Source: Saccopteryx bilineata (Eukaryota; Chordata; Mammalia; Chiroptera; Emballonuridae). Taken from it: 64,000 nucleotides of DNA. The notes below the pieces were generated by a model. It ran no database searches, was not told the origin of the DNA, and saw only the letters and a program-made list of their open reading frames with translations. The DNA lies in assembly GCF_036850765.1 (NCBI RefSeq), contig NC_089494.1, positions 57,367,809 through 57,431,808 on the forward strand, written 5' to 3'. The position numbers and the translations under genes are program-made. Positions 1 through 15,000 of the stretch are shown here, in pieces. The stretch's first letter is position 1. Every line of letters begins with the position of its first letter.

Positions 1-60
1 GAATTGGAGTTGGGAAACCAAGTGCAGCCACACCCTTCATCAAAGTTACTGATCCAATTG
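1..60 (+). CDS. TTN: TTN window exon 1 (partial): C-terminal end of an Fn3 domain
   Basis: The visible part reads [18 protein letters not shown], the last strand of an Fn3 domain followed by the usual DPI linker. It ends in phase 1 at a GTAAGC donor. The 5' part of the exon is outside the window. Confidence 0.9.
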
Positions 61-3000
61 GTAAGCCCATCCCCCCCCCAAAAAAGGAAATAACTCTTTC
101 ATGAAATCCCAAAATTAAGCCTATCAATTTAAAAAATCAAATTAAATAAAAATTAATGAACAGATAGAACATCAGAAAAATTTGAAAATCAAAAAACGTA
201 AACTGTGCCTCTTAGTTTTATTGAATGAATTCAGTAAATCGTTATCTTAATGGGAATGGTAGAAGTGATTACAGCATTCTTAATAAGTTGTCACTGAATT
301 AAATGGTATGCTCCAATTCTTCCATTGCAGAGAGACCCAGTCCTCCTGTGAACCTAAATTCCTCAGATCAGACTCAGTCATCAGTTCAGCTCACATGGGA
401 GCCTCCTCTGAAAGATGGAGGAAGCCCGATCCTGGGCTACATAATAGAGCGATGTGAAGAAGGAAAGGATAACTGGATTCGGTGCAATATGAGACTGGTC
501 CCTGAACTCACCTACAAGGTAGGGCATTTGCATCTAAAAACAATATTTAGAGTATGATCATGGACTTTAAATGTATATGTTTTTTACAAATATTGATTCA
601 TAATTTTAGGTTACTGGATTACAAAAAGGAAATAAATATTTGTATCGAGTATCTGCAGAAAATGAAGCTGGTGTTTCAGATCCATCTGAAATTCTTGGTC
701 CTCTAACTGCTGATGATACTTTTGGTAAATGGATATATATTTTTTATTATTTTTTTTAGATTTGGAAATAGCACATAACTACTTTGTAATATGAGGGACT
801 TAAATATAGTACTAGGAACTCATTATTTCTTCTTTTTTGGTAGTTGAACCAACAATGGATTTGAGTGCATTTAAAGATGGTCTAGAAATCATTGTCCCGA
901 ATCCTATCAAGATCCTGGTTCCAAGTACAGGCTATCCAAGGCCAACTGCAACCTGGTCTCTAGGAGAAAAAGTACTAGAAGAAGGAGATCGTGTGAAAAT
1001 GAAAACCTTATCAGCCTATGCCGAACTCGTCATTTCTCCAAGTGAACGTCCAGACAAGGGCATTTATACCCTGAAACTGGAAAATCCTGTGAAGGCAATT
1101 TCTGGAGAAATTGATGTCAATGTGATTGGTAAGGAATTAAACTTTTATTACCTATAGTGACTTAACAGAATTAGCAAATATTGGTTCAAACTATTTATGA
1201 TACTGTCTTCTGACTGCATTTATTCAGCTCCCCCAAGTGCACCCAAAGAACTGAAGTTTGGTGACATAACCAAGGACTCAGTCCATTTGACTTGGGAACC
1301 ACCAGATGATGATGGAGGAAGTCCACTAACGGGATATGTTGTCGAAAAGCGAGAAGTCAGTCGGAAAACATGGACTAAAGTGAGTTTTTAGTAGTGATGC
1401 ACTAGCTTCAGAAGAGAGAATGGGGAATCCCAGAATTCTGGGATGCCATGAAAAGTTTTTATGTCTTACTTTTACCGTGCTAAAAATGCTTTTATAAATG
1501 CATTGATGCTAATGCTTCCTAAGGTAGTTCAACCAAGATTTTATACAATTGCCTCATTTTGTGAGCCTTATCAAAGTTTCAACTAAGTTTGTTAAAAAAT
1601 AAGAAAAAAATAAAACAAAAACAAAAAACAGCTTAACTACTTACTTAGTACCTGATAGGTACCCACTATGCCCTTATTATGCTGTAAGCTGTTCTGAGAA
1701 TATTAAGTACTTAACTCCCTGATGGTCATAACTTCTTCTCAGTCTACTAGATTACCCTAGTTGGTCTAATCTGCCAATTTTTTCTCCTCGTTACTACTTT
1801 CGCCTTGATTTAAAATCATATTTCTAATAACCAAGCTGGCAGAAGAAAAATCAACTCCTTATTTGCCACCTTCTCAGTGTGTACAAACTGAAACAGCTTC
1901 ACCTTATATTAAGGATCAAAAATATAGCGTCCTACTTCGCAAATTTTCCCTAATATTAAATAAATAATCCTTAGCATTGAGAACAGCTTCCATTTGTATC
2001 CCTGCTCATGGTTAAAAAGAATTTTTTTGACTTGGACAAAGCATTTTTGGGAAACAACTAATTAACTATATTTCTTTGTCCCAGGTTATGGACTTTGTGA
2101 CTGACTTAGAATTCACAGTTCCTGATCTTGTTCAAGGAAAAGAATATTTATTTAAAGTCTGTGCTCGTAACAAGTGTGGCCCTGGAGAACCTGCGTATGT
2201 CGATGAACCTATAAATATGTCAGCTCCTGCAAGTGAGTCCACTCTTTAAGATTTCTCACTTAGCCTCTTGTTACCTGTTTCAAGCTTCTAGATTTGGGGT
2301 TGAAAGTATGGGGTAAAGGCACAGGTTGTCAATATGATGATTTCATAGATGGCCTATCTAAGACTGACTCTCTTTGAAATGTCATAGCGGTACCTGACCC
2401 ACCAGAGAATGTTAAATGGAGAGATCCAACAGCCAAGAGCATCTTCCTAACATGGGATCCACCTAAACATGATGGTGGTTCACGAATCAAAGGATATTTA
2501 GTTGAAAAATGTCCACGTGGTTCTGATCGATGGGTTGCCTGTGGAGAACCAGTTCCAGAAACAAAGTATGTTTTAAATTATTTGGCACAAGAATAAATGT
2601 TTACTCTTATTAAAATGAGCTTTCTCAATAAGAGGGAAGATGAATAAATAAATAAATAAGCAAAAAAATAAATAAATAAAATGAGCTTTCTTTTAAGAAA
2701 ATCTAAATATTAAGTTTTTTCCCACTGAGGATCCCCTGTGGTGCCTAATTTTAAAAAGTGCACTGCTGAACTTACTCCATACTCAAGATTTTCTTTAGTT
2801 ACAATACTAAAGCAATCCAGAATTGACTTAAAGAATACTGTTAGATCAGGAATATGCATTTTGGAAATATTATGAACACTACACAGTGGAACAGATTATG
2901 TGCATTTTAGTGAAATATCCCATTTTGTTTTCTGAAAGAATGGAAGTAACAGGTCTTGAAGAAGGCAAATGGTACGCCTACCGCGTCAAGGCCTTGAACC

Positions 3001-6000
3001 GGCTAGGTGCTAGCAAACCCAGCAAACCCACGGATGAAATCCAGGCTGTGGACACGCAGGGTATTTATTTTTGGTTTTGTTTCTTAGTTTGTTCTAGCAA
3101 CCAGACCTCTGACTTTACTCTGCTGAACTTGCTAACATCGTAAATAATCTTTTCCTAATTCAGAGGCTCCAGAAATTTTCCTCGACGTGAAGCTCCTTGC
3201 CGGCCTCACTGTAAAAGCAGGAACTAAGATTGAACTTCCTGCCACGGTCACTGGAAAACCTGAACCTCAGATAACTTGGACGAAGGCTGATATAGTTCTG
3301 AAGCCAGACAAAAGAATCACCATTGAAAACGTGCCTAGGAAATCCACAGTGACTATCGTTGATAGTTTGAGAAGCGACACTGGTACATACATCATCGAGG
3401 CTGTGAACGTCTGTGGTCGGGCCACCGCTGTGGTGGAAGTGAATGTCCTAGGTAGGGAGGCTCTCATTTTAAAAAATAGGCAAACTTGTTAGAGCTACCT
3501 TTTAAAATGAAACATCTTTTAAATGTTTTTTATCTTTCTGCCTGTGTAATGTCATCCACAGATAAGCCCGGACCACCGGCTGCTTTTGACATCACAGATG
3601 TGACTAACGAGTCATGTCTTCTGACATGGAACCCCCCACGAGACGATGGTGGATCTAAAGTCACAAACTATGTTGTGGAGAAAAAAGCGACAGACAGTGA
3701 AGTATGGCACAAGCTCTCATCTACTGTCAAGGATACAAGCTTCAAGGCCACCAAATTAATACCCAATAAAGAATACATCTTCAGAGTTGCTGCAGAAAAC
3801 ATGTATGGTGTTGGTGAGCCAGCTCAAGCCGCTCCAATAACAGCCAAATTTCAGTTTGGTAAGTTTCTCATTAATTAGTTGGGGGGGGGGTTAAAAAGGA
3901 TGCTTGTATCAAACTTAGATTTAAGTGTCATATTTATATATAGGACATATAACACATATCATTATCCTGTCTATAGATCCACCTGGACCTCCAACTCGCC
4001 TAGAACCTTCTGATATCACTAAAGATGCAGTGACTCTCACATGGTGCGAGCCAGATGATGATGGTGGCAGCCCAATCACTGGATACTGGATTGAAAGATT
4101 AGATCCTGATACTGATAAATGGGTTCGATGCAATAAAATGCCAGTAAAGGATACAACATACAGGTATGCCCAAAATCTCCATCAATTTTCATTTTTTAGT
4201 ATTTCTTTTGATTATACATGATTATATATTACTAAAATTTTTTAATTATTTTTAATTATATTTCCCATTAGCACATAATTTCTTTTTTTATTATTAAGTG
4301 AGAGGCAGGGAGGCAGAGAGACAGACTCCCACATGCGCCCCAACTGGGATCCACCCAGCAAGCCCACTAGGGAGCAATGTTCTACCCATCTGGGGCCGCT
4401 GCTCCATTGCTTGGCAACCAAGCTATTTTAGTGCCTGAGGCGAGGCCATGGTGCCATCCTCAGCATCTGAGGCCAACTTGCTTGAATGAGCCATGGCTGC
4501 AGGAGGGGAAGAGAGAGATAGAAAGAAGGGAGAGGTATAGAGGAAAAAGATGCTCACTTCTCCCATGTGCCCTACTGGGAATCAAAGCCAGGACTTCCAC
4601 AACCACATAATTTCAAAAATTATATAAGTTCCAACCAAGGCCACATTTCATAATTTACTAAAAAATATTAACTTTCTGGATGTTTCCAAGTGTTTGGTCT
4701 TCTAGTATATTAAGATAATGATCATTATTACAATATTATAATTAGGTTCTACATTTTAGCTAAGACTAAATTGTGTGACAGTTGAAAAGCAACTTTAAAA
4801 TTATTGGAATATTTTCAGTAAAATTTCTAAATAAGTTTTTGAAAATTTAATAAAGTAGCCTCCTCTATGTAAAACAGAGGTTTCCACTTCTTATCATGGC
4901 ATTCAATTGGCACTTTGTTCCCATTTCAGAGTGAAAGGTCTCACCAATAAGAAGAAATATAGATTCCGTGTGTTGGCTGAAAATCTTGCTGGACCTGGAA
5001 AACCAAGTAGATCGACTGAACCAATCTTAATAAAGGATCCCATTGGTATTATTTATATATTTCTTGTTATTCTTTTTGAAACTTATATAACCTTATTTTT
5101 GACAAACCTGAATAATTTCTTTTCATTGGCTTGCAGATCCTCCATGGCCCCCTGGAAAGCCAACTGTGAAAGATATAGGCAAAACATCATTAACATTGAC
5201 TTGGACAAAGCCAGAACACGATGGAGGGGCAAAGATTGAGTCTTATGTCATTGAAATGCTAAAGACTGGGACAGATGAGTGGGTTCGAGTGGCTGAAGGA
5301 GTTCCCACCACTCAGCATTTGCTCCCGGGGCTCATGGAAGGGCAGGAATACTCATTCCGAGTTAGAGCTGTGAACAAGGCCGGGGAAAGTGAACCCAGTG
5401 AACCCAGTGACCCTGTGCTTTGTCGGGAGAAGCTATGTAAGTAATTCTTGATGTTTAGGAATATAAATTCTTCTAAAGTATACCTGAGAACTATATTATG
5501 AGAAAATATGAAAAACTCATTACTAGATTATTTCATCTTTGCTCTATGATTTCTTAGTGACTACCAGAAAATTTAGTAAAAACTGAATATTGGGCAATAA
5601 AACATTAAATTTGTTTTTTTTATTCTTCTTTAGATCCTCCATCACCACCTCGCTGGCTTGAAGTTATTAATATCACAAAAAATACAGCAGACCTAAAGTG
5701 GACAGTTCCTGAGAAAGATGGAGGATCCCCCATCACCAACTACATCGTGGAAAAGAGAGATGTGAGGCGAAAAGGCTGGCAAACAGTAGACACCACTGTC
5801 AAGGACACCAAGTGCACAGTAACCCCACTGACAGAGGGCGCTTTATATGTGTTCCGAGTTGCTGCAGAAAATGCCGTAGGACAAAGTGACTACTGTGAAA
5901 TTGAGGACTCCGTCCTGGCCAAAGACACCTTTAGTATGCTCTCCAAATCCTTATGACTCCCCATTTGTAGTGGATTATCACTGTTCCCCCTGGTTTTTCT

Positions 6001-9000
6001 AACCACTGAATATTTTGTTTTCAGCCACCCCTGGACCACCCTATGCTCTGACAGTTGTTGATGTAACAAAACGACATGTTGACCTGAAGTGGGAACCACC
6101 TAAAAATGATGGTGGAAGACCAATACAAAGGTAGACTTTTTAATTAATGCATAAGGAGTAATTTACAAATGGCTGAAAATTCTTAACTTTGTTTTTTTCT
6201 ATTAATGCTAATGAAATGCTTTGTTATTTCAACAGATATATCATTGAGAAGAAAGAAAAGTTAGGTACCCGTTGGGTGAAAGCTGGAAAGACCTCAGGAC
6301 CTGACTGTAACTTCAGAGTAACTGACGTCATTGAAGGCACAGAAGTCCAGTTTCAGGTTCGGGCAGAAAATGAAGCTGGAGTTGGTCACCCAAGTGAACC
6401 CACAGAAATCCTGTCGATTGAAGATCCAACAAGTAAGTGGTGCTGACTATGCATAGAATATTGTCTAGAGCACTGTTTCTCAACTGCTGGGATGCAGACC
6501 AGAGCCATTCCATCAGAAATTTTGTGCCGGTCCATGAAAGAATTAACCACCCTAATGTAGTACATACGAGGATTATAAACCCAATGATCTTAGTTGGATT
6601 CGCTTATGCTCAGGATGATTTCTACCTTAGCAGTCCCTGAACTAACTTTCCTATTTTCACCAGTCCCCAAGTGTAAAAAGGTTGAAAGCCACTGGACTAG
6701 AGCATAATGATGAGATAGTTGTGGATGAGAATGTTTCACTCTTTTTCCAGATCCTCCTTCACCTCCCCTTGACCTGCATGTGACTGACGCTGGAAGAAAA
6801 CACATCGCCATTGCTTGGAAGCCTCCAGAGAAAAATGGTGGAAGCCCTATCATAGGATACCATGTTGAAATGTGTCCAGTAGGCACTGAGAAATGGATGC
6901 GAGTTAATTCTCGCCCCATAAAAGATTTGAAATTCAAGGTTGATGAAGGTGTTGTTCCTGACAAGGAGTACGTCCTGCGAGTGAGAGCTGTCAATGCCGT
7001 GGGTGTCAGTGAGCCATCCGAGATCTCTGAAAATGTGGTTGCCAAAGACCCAGACTGTAAGAACACAGTTTATTTTATAATTAATAGAACCGGCTTTACT
7101 CGTGCATTGCATTTGGACACACTCTTCCATCTTCTTTTGGATTATGTCTTACAGGCAAGCCAACAATTGATCTGGAGACTCATGACATTGTTGTTATTGA
7201 AGGTGAAAAATTAAGCATCCCTGTTCCCTTCAGAGCTGTCCCAGTTCCAACCGTTAGTTGGCATAAAGATGGCAAAGAAGTTAAAGCAAGTGATAGATTA
7301 ACGATGAAGAGCGATCACATCTCTGCACTCCTTGAAGTCCCCAAGAGTGTCCATGCAGATGCTGGAGTTTACACCATTACAGTGGAGAATAATCTTGGCT
7401 CGGCAACAGCCTCAGTCAACGTCAAAGTCATAGGTAAGCATTCTTTGATAAAACACCAAACATTCTCCACATGTTGGGAAAATCAGTTAATTTTGCAATT
7501 AAAGTATAAATGGCTTCATGAATTGGCCATTTGTAAACTAAATGTCCTTTTAGATTAATTTCTTCCAATGAGAAGCAAAACGATTGTAAAGAGGCAATAT
7601 AGCATACCCAAAGAATATTAACATAACCAATATTCCTTTGTTAATTGTATTCACATCTTATTCATAGTGTTCTCACCAGAAGTAGTAACATTTTCTGCCC
7701 CCTCCTCCCACACAGACTGATCGTGTTTGGAAATTTAGGAACCATTTTTATGGAACAAAGATTCAGGGAGAGCTACTCGAATTTAGTAGTTGGGGGCCAA
7801 GGATACCAAAGGGCCTGCAGTGTAGGGACACTCCTGCACATCAAAGACATCCCACCCAAATAAATAAAATACATAGTCCCACTTAGAGAAAAAATATACT
7901 AGTAGTGTGCTGACTTTTCAAATTACAATAGTAATTACAAATTTTATTTCTAATAGGTTTACCTGGACCATGCAAAGATATTAAAGCAAGTGAGGTGACC
8001 AAGAGCTCTTGTAAATTAACCTGGGAACCTCCAGAATATGATGGTGGAAGCCCAGTTCTTCATTATGTCCTGGAACGCAGAGAAGCTGGGAGGAGGACAT
8101 ATATACCAGTCATGTCTGGTGAGAATAAACTGGCCTGGACTGTAAAAGATCTCATACCAAATGGTGAATACTTCTTCCGGGTTAAAGCTGTCAACAAGAT
8201 TGGTGGAGGCGAATATATTGAACTGAAAAATCCAGTCATTGCTCAAGATGCAAAGCGTAAGTTAGAGCATGAATGTAGTATAGCCAGGAATTAATGTGCA
8301 ATTTATTTTAAGAAAATGGACTACTCTATATTAACCATTTTTCTCTTGCTCTTCAGAACCCCCTGATCCGCCTGTAGATGTTGAAGTTAATAATCCTACA
8401 GCTGAGGCAATGACTATTACATGGAAACCACCTTTGTTTGATGGAGGGAGCAAGATAATGGGTTACATTATAGAGAAGATTGCTAAGGGTGAAGAAAGGT
8501 GGAAGAGATGCAATGACCACCTGGTACCAGTTCTGACCTACACAGCAAAAGGACTTGAAGAGGGAAAAGAATACCAATTCCGTGTGCGAGCAGAAAATGC
8601 TGCCGGCATTGGTGAACCTTCTAGGGCCACTCCTCCAACCAAAGCTGTAGATCCTATTGGTAAGTTTTGTTTAATGGAGTTTGTATTTTCCCAGAATAAA
8701 ATAAATGAGAATAATGTTTTAGCAGATATTTTTATCAGAATTAAAAACAATTACTGTTTTTAATCATTGCAGATGCTCCTAAAGTCATTATGAGAACAAG
8801 CCTAGAAGTAAAACGAGGTGATGAAATAGTACTTGATGCAACAATTTCTGGGTCGCCTTACCCAACTATTACATGGCTGAAGGATGAAAGCATTATCACA
8901 CCAGAAGAAATTAAGAAGCGAGTAGCACCCACAGTTAGGAAGAAGAAGGGTGAAGTTCAGGAAGAAGAACCATTTGTCCTGTCTCTGACGGAGCGTTTGA

Positions 9001-12000
9001 GTATCAACAATAGTAAAAAAGGAGAATCTCAGCTACGTGTCCGAGACTCTCTTCGACCTGACCACGGCCTGTATATGATCAAAGCTGAAAATGACCACGG
9101 TACTGCAAAAGTTCCTTGTACTGTCAGTGTGCTGGGTAAGTACTTACAACTCCCCCTCTCAATGGATGACAATCTATCTAAGAGTTTTAGTAAGACAAAA
9201 ATAAAGTTTTGGGCAGCAGTTAAAAGAAGTGGGAAATAGTTTCAGCAAGGTATCCTCATTGCCATTTTTTTTTTCTCCTGGCTGTGTAAAAGAAATCAAC
9301 CCACCTTGTTATTGATTAGCTAATGTGATACAAAGACAGACAGACATAGGAAAAACAAAATTTTATGTAAAAGAACATACTAACATTTATATTTTCTGTT
9401 GCAACTGTTTTTCTACACAACGTTTTAATCATGACTCTCTTTTGAAATATTAGATACACCAGGACCACCAATCAACTTTGTATTTGAAGATGTTAGAAAG
9501 ACCTCAGTCCTCTGCAAATGGGAACCACCCCTTGATGATGGTGGCAGTGAAATTATAAACTACACTTTGGAAAAGAAAGATAAAACAAAACCTGACTCAG
9601 AATGGATTATTATCACTTCAACACTCAGACATTGCAAATATTCAGTGACAAAATTGATAGAAGGAAAAGAATACCTCTTCCGTGTAAGAGCTGAAAATAG
9701 GTTTGGGGCTGGACCACCTTGTATATCAAAACCACTTACAGCTAAAGATCCATTTGGTAGGTTTCTTTAGCATCTAAATTTTGCTTTTTATCATTGCATT
9801 TGTATATACATTGTCACAGCTTGTAAATTTGAATTTTTATGCTGTACTAGGGAATTAATTCAAATATGCTCTTTTTTAAAAATCAGAACCACCTGATGCC
9901 CCTGAGAAGCCCATTGTGGAAGATGTTACCAGCAACAGTATGCTAGTGACATGGAATGAACCAAAGGATAACGGAAGTCCCATCTTGGGTTACTGGCTTG
10001 AAAAACGTGAAGTTAATAGTACACATTGGTCTCGTGTCAACAGAAACCTTCTGAATGCTTTGAAGACCAATGTCGAAGGCCTGTTAGAAGGACTCACATA
10101 TGTCTTCAGAGTATGTGCCGAAAATGCAGCTGGACCTGGAAAGTTCAGTCCTCCTTCAGATCCTAAAACGGCACGTGACCCAATCTGTAAGTAATTCCTT
10201 AAGAAGAAAGTGGGGTAGAACATGGTGGTCATAAATAACATATATATGTTAAATAACATATATAATATAGATAATACTCTTACATACTTGAAAGTTGTTA
10301 AGACAGCAAATCTTAAATATCATCACTACAAAAAGAGTAATTGAGTGAAGGAATGGAGGTGCTAACTAATCTTATTATTGTAATTATTTCACAATATGCC
10401 GTGTTGTATACCCTAACCCGACATATATGTCAATAGTCAATATGTTATATAATACATCAGTTATATTTCAACAAAGCTGGAAAAACCAAACAAAATACTA
10501 GCAAGGACTATGGACATATATTGAGGTTACAATGTAAACTTTTAAACATCTTTTTATATAACTTAAAATTTTGTTTCACAAAACAGTACTTACCCACATT
10601 ACATACAATGCACTGTGGGGGGGAAAGTGGGGTTGGTAAGCTACTGCACATTTTACAACTCTCAGTGAGGTTTGATTTGTATATCTTCATTCATTCTAGC
10701 TCCCCCTGGACCACCTGTCCCAAGAGTCGCTGACACAAGCTCCACAACTATTGAACTAGAATGGGAACCCCCAGTTTTCAACGGTGGTGGGGAAATTATT
10801 GGCTACTTTGTTGATAAGCAGCTGGTTGGCACAAATGAATGGTCACGCTGCACAGAGAAGATGATCAAGGTCCGTAAGTACACTGTCAAAGAAATCCGAG
10901 AGGGTGCTGATTATAAACTTCGAGTGAGTGCCGTCAATGCTGCAGGTGAAGGACCGCCTGGAGAAACACAGCCTGTTACTGTGGCTGAACCCCAAGGTAC
11001 TTAAAAGTTGTTTGATACAGATTATGGCTATTTTTTCAGTATGGGTGGGGATTTTTTCATCTTTCTTGAGCTAATGTATGACCATTCTCTTTCAACAGAG
11101 CCTCCAACTGTGGAACTAGAAGTTTCTGTTACGACTGGAATACAAATAATGGCTGGAAAGACACTCCGAATTCCAGCTGTGGTAACTGGCCGTCCGGTGC
11201 CTACAAGAGTATGGACCATAGATGAAGGAGAGCTGGATAAAGACCGTGTTGTAATAGAGGACGTTGGAACCAAATCTGAACTAATTATCAAGGAAGCATT
11301 GAGAAAAGATCATGGCAGATATGTGATTACAGCTACCAATAACTGTGGTTCCAAATCTGCAGCAGTCAGGGTGGAAGTTTTTGGTAAAGACTGTTACATA
11401 GATTTTTATAGGATTTTCTTAAGTGATACTATCTTATTAGATTGATTCTCTCTCTCTCTCTTTCTCTCTTTTTCAGATGTCCCTGGTCCAGTTGTTGACT
11501 TAAAACCTGTCGTAACAAACAGAAAGATGTGTCTGCTGAACTGGGGTGATCCGGAAGATGATGGAGGAAGTGAAATCACAGGCTTTATTATTGAAAGGAA
11601 AGATGCCAAGATGCATACTTGGAGACAACCAATAGAGACTGACAGATCTAAATGTGATATCACAGGTCTCCTTGAGGGACAAGAGTATAAGTTCCGTGTG
11701 TTTGCCAAGAACAAGTTTGGATGTGGCCCTCCTGTTGAAATAGGACCAATTCTTGCAGTTGATCCACTAGGTAAAAGAGAAGGTTTTTGTTGTGTTTATA
11801 AAGTAAATACTATGTGTTTCTAGTTATGGTATTTATTCATTAAGCCTATGACTTAACACTCCCAACCTTCTCAAGATCTATAGCTAGAGAGTAATAAGAA
11901 AGGTGAACCAAATAACTACTAGCAACATTAAGAATGCTATATTTTCTATAATATCAATATAATTTCAGGCTCACTGTAATTTTTAGACAAAACCATCACC

Positions 12001-15000
12001 ACATCCCCAAAAAAGAAACAAAATTATATCCTATGCTGCTATTGTAACAGCTTATTTCAGAATTTTCTCTATAGTTCAGGCTGGGTCAGAGGATTGAACA
12101 GATCTGGGCTTCCACTACAAAGCTCTGCTTCTGCTTGCAATAAGTCATTAAGAGTGGATTGGATCTAGTTTTCCCATTTAAAGCTTATTCTTTTGGTTTT
12201 GTCCCTCGGGATACCAAACTACAGCAGCATTACATAAATTCTCTTTTCATCCCATTTTATTTTATTTATTTATTTTTAAGTGAGAGAAAGGGAGATAGTG
12301 AGACAAACTCCTGCATGCGCCCCAACCAAGATTTACCTGACAACCCCCATCTGAGACTGATGCTAGGGAACTGAGCTATTTTTAATGCCTGAGGGTGACA
12401 TGCTCAGACCAACCAAGCTATCCTCAGCAAGCAACCTGGGCCAATGCTCAATTGAGCCACTGGCTGCAGGAGGGGAAGAGGGATAGAAGGAGGAGAGGAA
12501 GGAAGAGATGGAGGGAGAAAAAAGCAGATGATCACTTCTCCTGTGTGCCTTGACCGGGAATCAAACCTGGGACATCTATATGCTGGGCCAACAACCTATC
12601 CACTGAGCCACAGTCAGGGCCTCCACCCCATTTTAAACCACACACTGGATGCAACATGACTCAAAGTGTGCTCAGTAGATATATCCATTGTCTGTTAGTA
12701 AAAGAGAAAGCTTTCAGTTGGTCATTCAAAGCAAAATGTCACAGACCTGCTTTCCTAGTTCATTAAAATTGGTAGCCTCCCTAGTGAGAGATAAAATATC
12801 TAAAATGCTAAATGTAAAAAAGTATACATGTCCTCATTTTATTTTTAATCAATAATCTTGATGCTAAAGTTTACTAAGAAAAATTCTGCCTGTATGAATG
12901 CCTATAATTCTGGTAGCTGAGATGTTTTGAGAAGGATTTTAAAGATGGATGTTACAAAGATTAGGCCAAACTGAAACTTATTTTTCACATAATTAATTTG
13001 AAGTAAAATATTTCTTATATGATTTATTTCATACTTGTCATTTCAACTTGCTCCTGGTTAAAGGTCCTCCAACATCTCCTGAGAGGTTGACATATACAGA
13101 AAGGACGAAGTCCACTATCACCCTTGACTGGAAAGAGCCCCGCAGTGATGGTGGCAGCCCCATCCAAGGCTACATTATCGAAAAGCGGCGACACGACAAA
13201 CCTGACTTTGAAAGAGTTAACAAGCGGCTCTGCCCAACCACATCTTTTCTGGTTGACAATCTTGATGAACACCAAATGTATGAGTTCCGTGTCAAAGCTG
13301 TCAATGAAATTGGTGAAAGTGAACCATCCCTGCCTCTGAATGTGGTCATACAAGATGATGAAGGTGTGGAATCTGAAAATAATCATTTTAATGCAATTTA
13401 CAGCATTGCTGTTAACTCATAGGTTAAGCACATATCCTTATGACTTTGCTATTTTTTTTTCTCTTTCCCTTCTTTTTGCAGTGCCTCCAACTATTAAATT
13501 GCGCTTGTCTGTTCGAGGAGACACTATCAAGGTTAAGGCAGGAGAACCTGTTAACATTCCCGCAGATGTGACAGGCCTTCCAATGCCTAAGATTGAGTGG
13601 TCCAAGAATGACACCGTGATTGAAAAATCCACTGATGCACTAATGATGACCAAAGAAGAAGTATCCCGAACTGAGGCAAAGACTGAAGTTAGCATTCCCA
13701 AAGCTGTTCGTGAAGACAAAGGCACTTACACAATCACGGCTTCCAATCGCCTTGGCACAGTCTACCGAAATGTTCATGTTGAAGTATACGGTAAGTAACA
13801 TACTTTCTTTTACCAAAACAAAATCCAGTGTCTGGTAAGAATTCCCCTCTCAGTCTCCTCTTTTGGTTCCTTTCCAGATCGTCCAGCCCCACCAAGAAAT
13901 CTTGCTGTTACTGACATTAAAGCTGAATCTTGCTATTTGACATGGGATGCCCCTCTAGACAATGGTGGCAGTGAAATCACCCATTATGTCATTGACAAAC
14001 GTGATGCAAGTAGGAAGAAAACTGAATGGGAAGAAGTCACCAACACTGCTGTAGAGAAGAGATATGGGGTAAACTCTTAAATATTTTGTTATACACATTA
14101 AAAGGGTAAGACCTTGAATAAACACCATTCTAACATAACCTTAAAATTTAATGATTAAACTCAAAATCACACAAAAAAAATTTTGTTATAGTTTTTAGCA
14201 TCATGCACATAAGGCCTCTTGGTAAATACAATTATTTGATGACACACAGTCTCTTTTCCTAGAGAGATCTACTCTTAGGTACAATAAACTTACATATTCT
14301 CATTTTTAAAAAGGCTTTCTCCATATTAGAGTTTACATATTTTAAAACTATATATTTGTTTGAGTTTATAGACTTATTTCTTTTTATAGCCTTCCTTACC
14401 AAGAAACTAATTTTAAGATAAGTAAAAATCAACATGACTTTATTATTTTTAAGAAGTTCTTATTCATCTGATTTCTAGATCTGGAAACTTATTCCCAATG
14501 GTCAGTATGAATTCCGAGTCAGGGCAGTGAATAAATATGGAACCAGTGATGAATGCAAAACAGATAAAGTGGTCATTCAAGATCCTTATCGCGTTCCTGG
14601 ACCTCCAGGAAAACCAAAAGTTTTAGAGCGCACCAAGGGGTCGATGCTAGTGAGCTGGACTCCTCCTTTGGACAATGGTGGCTCTCCAATTACTGGCTAT
14701 TGGCTGGAGAAGAGAGAAGAAGGAAGTCCCTACTGGGCACGTGTTAGCAGAGCACCGATAACCAAAGTGGGATTTAAAGGAGTTTTGGAATTTAATGTTC
14801 CCCGTTTAATTGAAGACTCTAAATACCAGTTCAGAGCAATGGCAATAAATGCTGTAGGAATTGGCCCTCCCAGTGAACCATCAGATCCAGCTATTGCAGG
14901 AGATCCTATATGTAAGTATGCTTCCATTGCTGGAATTTATAAAGGGCAAAACCACTAAATAGATAATTCTGCTTTTAAATTTCTTGTATTTTTCTATGCC

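Larger units (their letters stand above)
7155..10996 (+). repeat. TTN: D-zone super-repeat 1 (7 domains)
   Basis: Ig (7155), Fn (7957), Fn (8357), Ig (8773), Fn (9454), Fn (9887), Fn (10700). Each domain is a single exon. The order Ig-Fn2-Ig-Fn3 is the known D-zone unit of titin. Confidence 0.93.
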
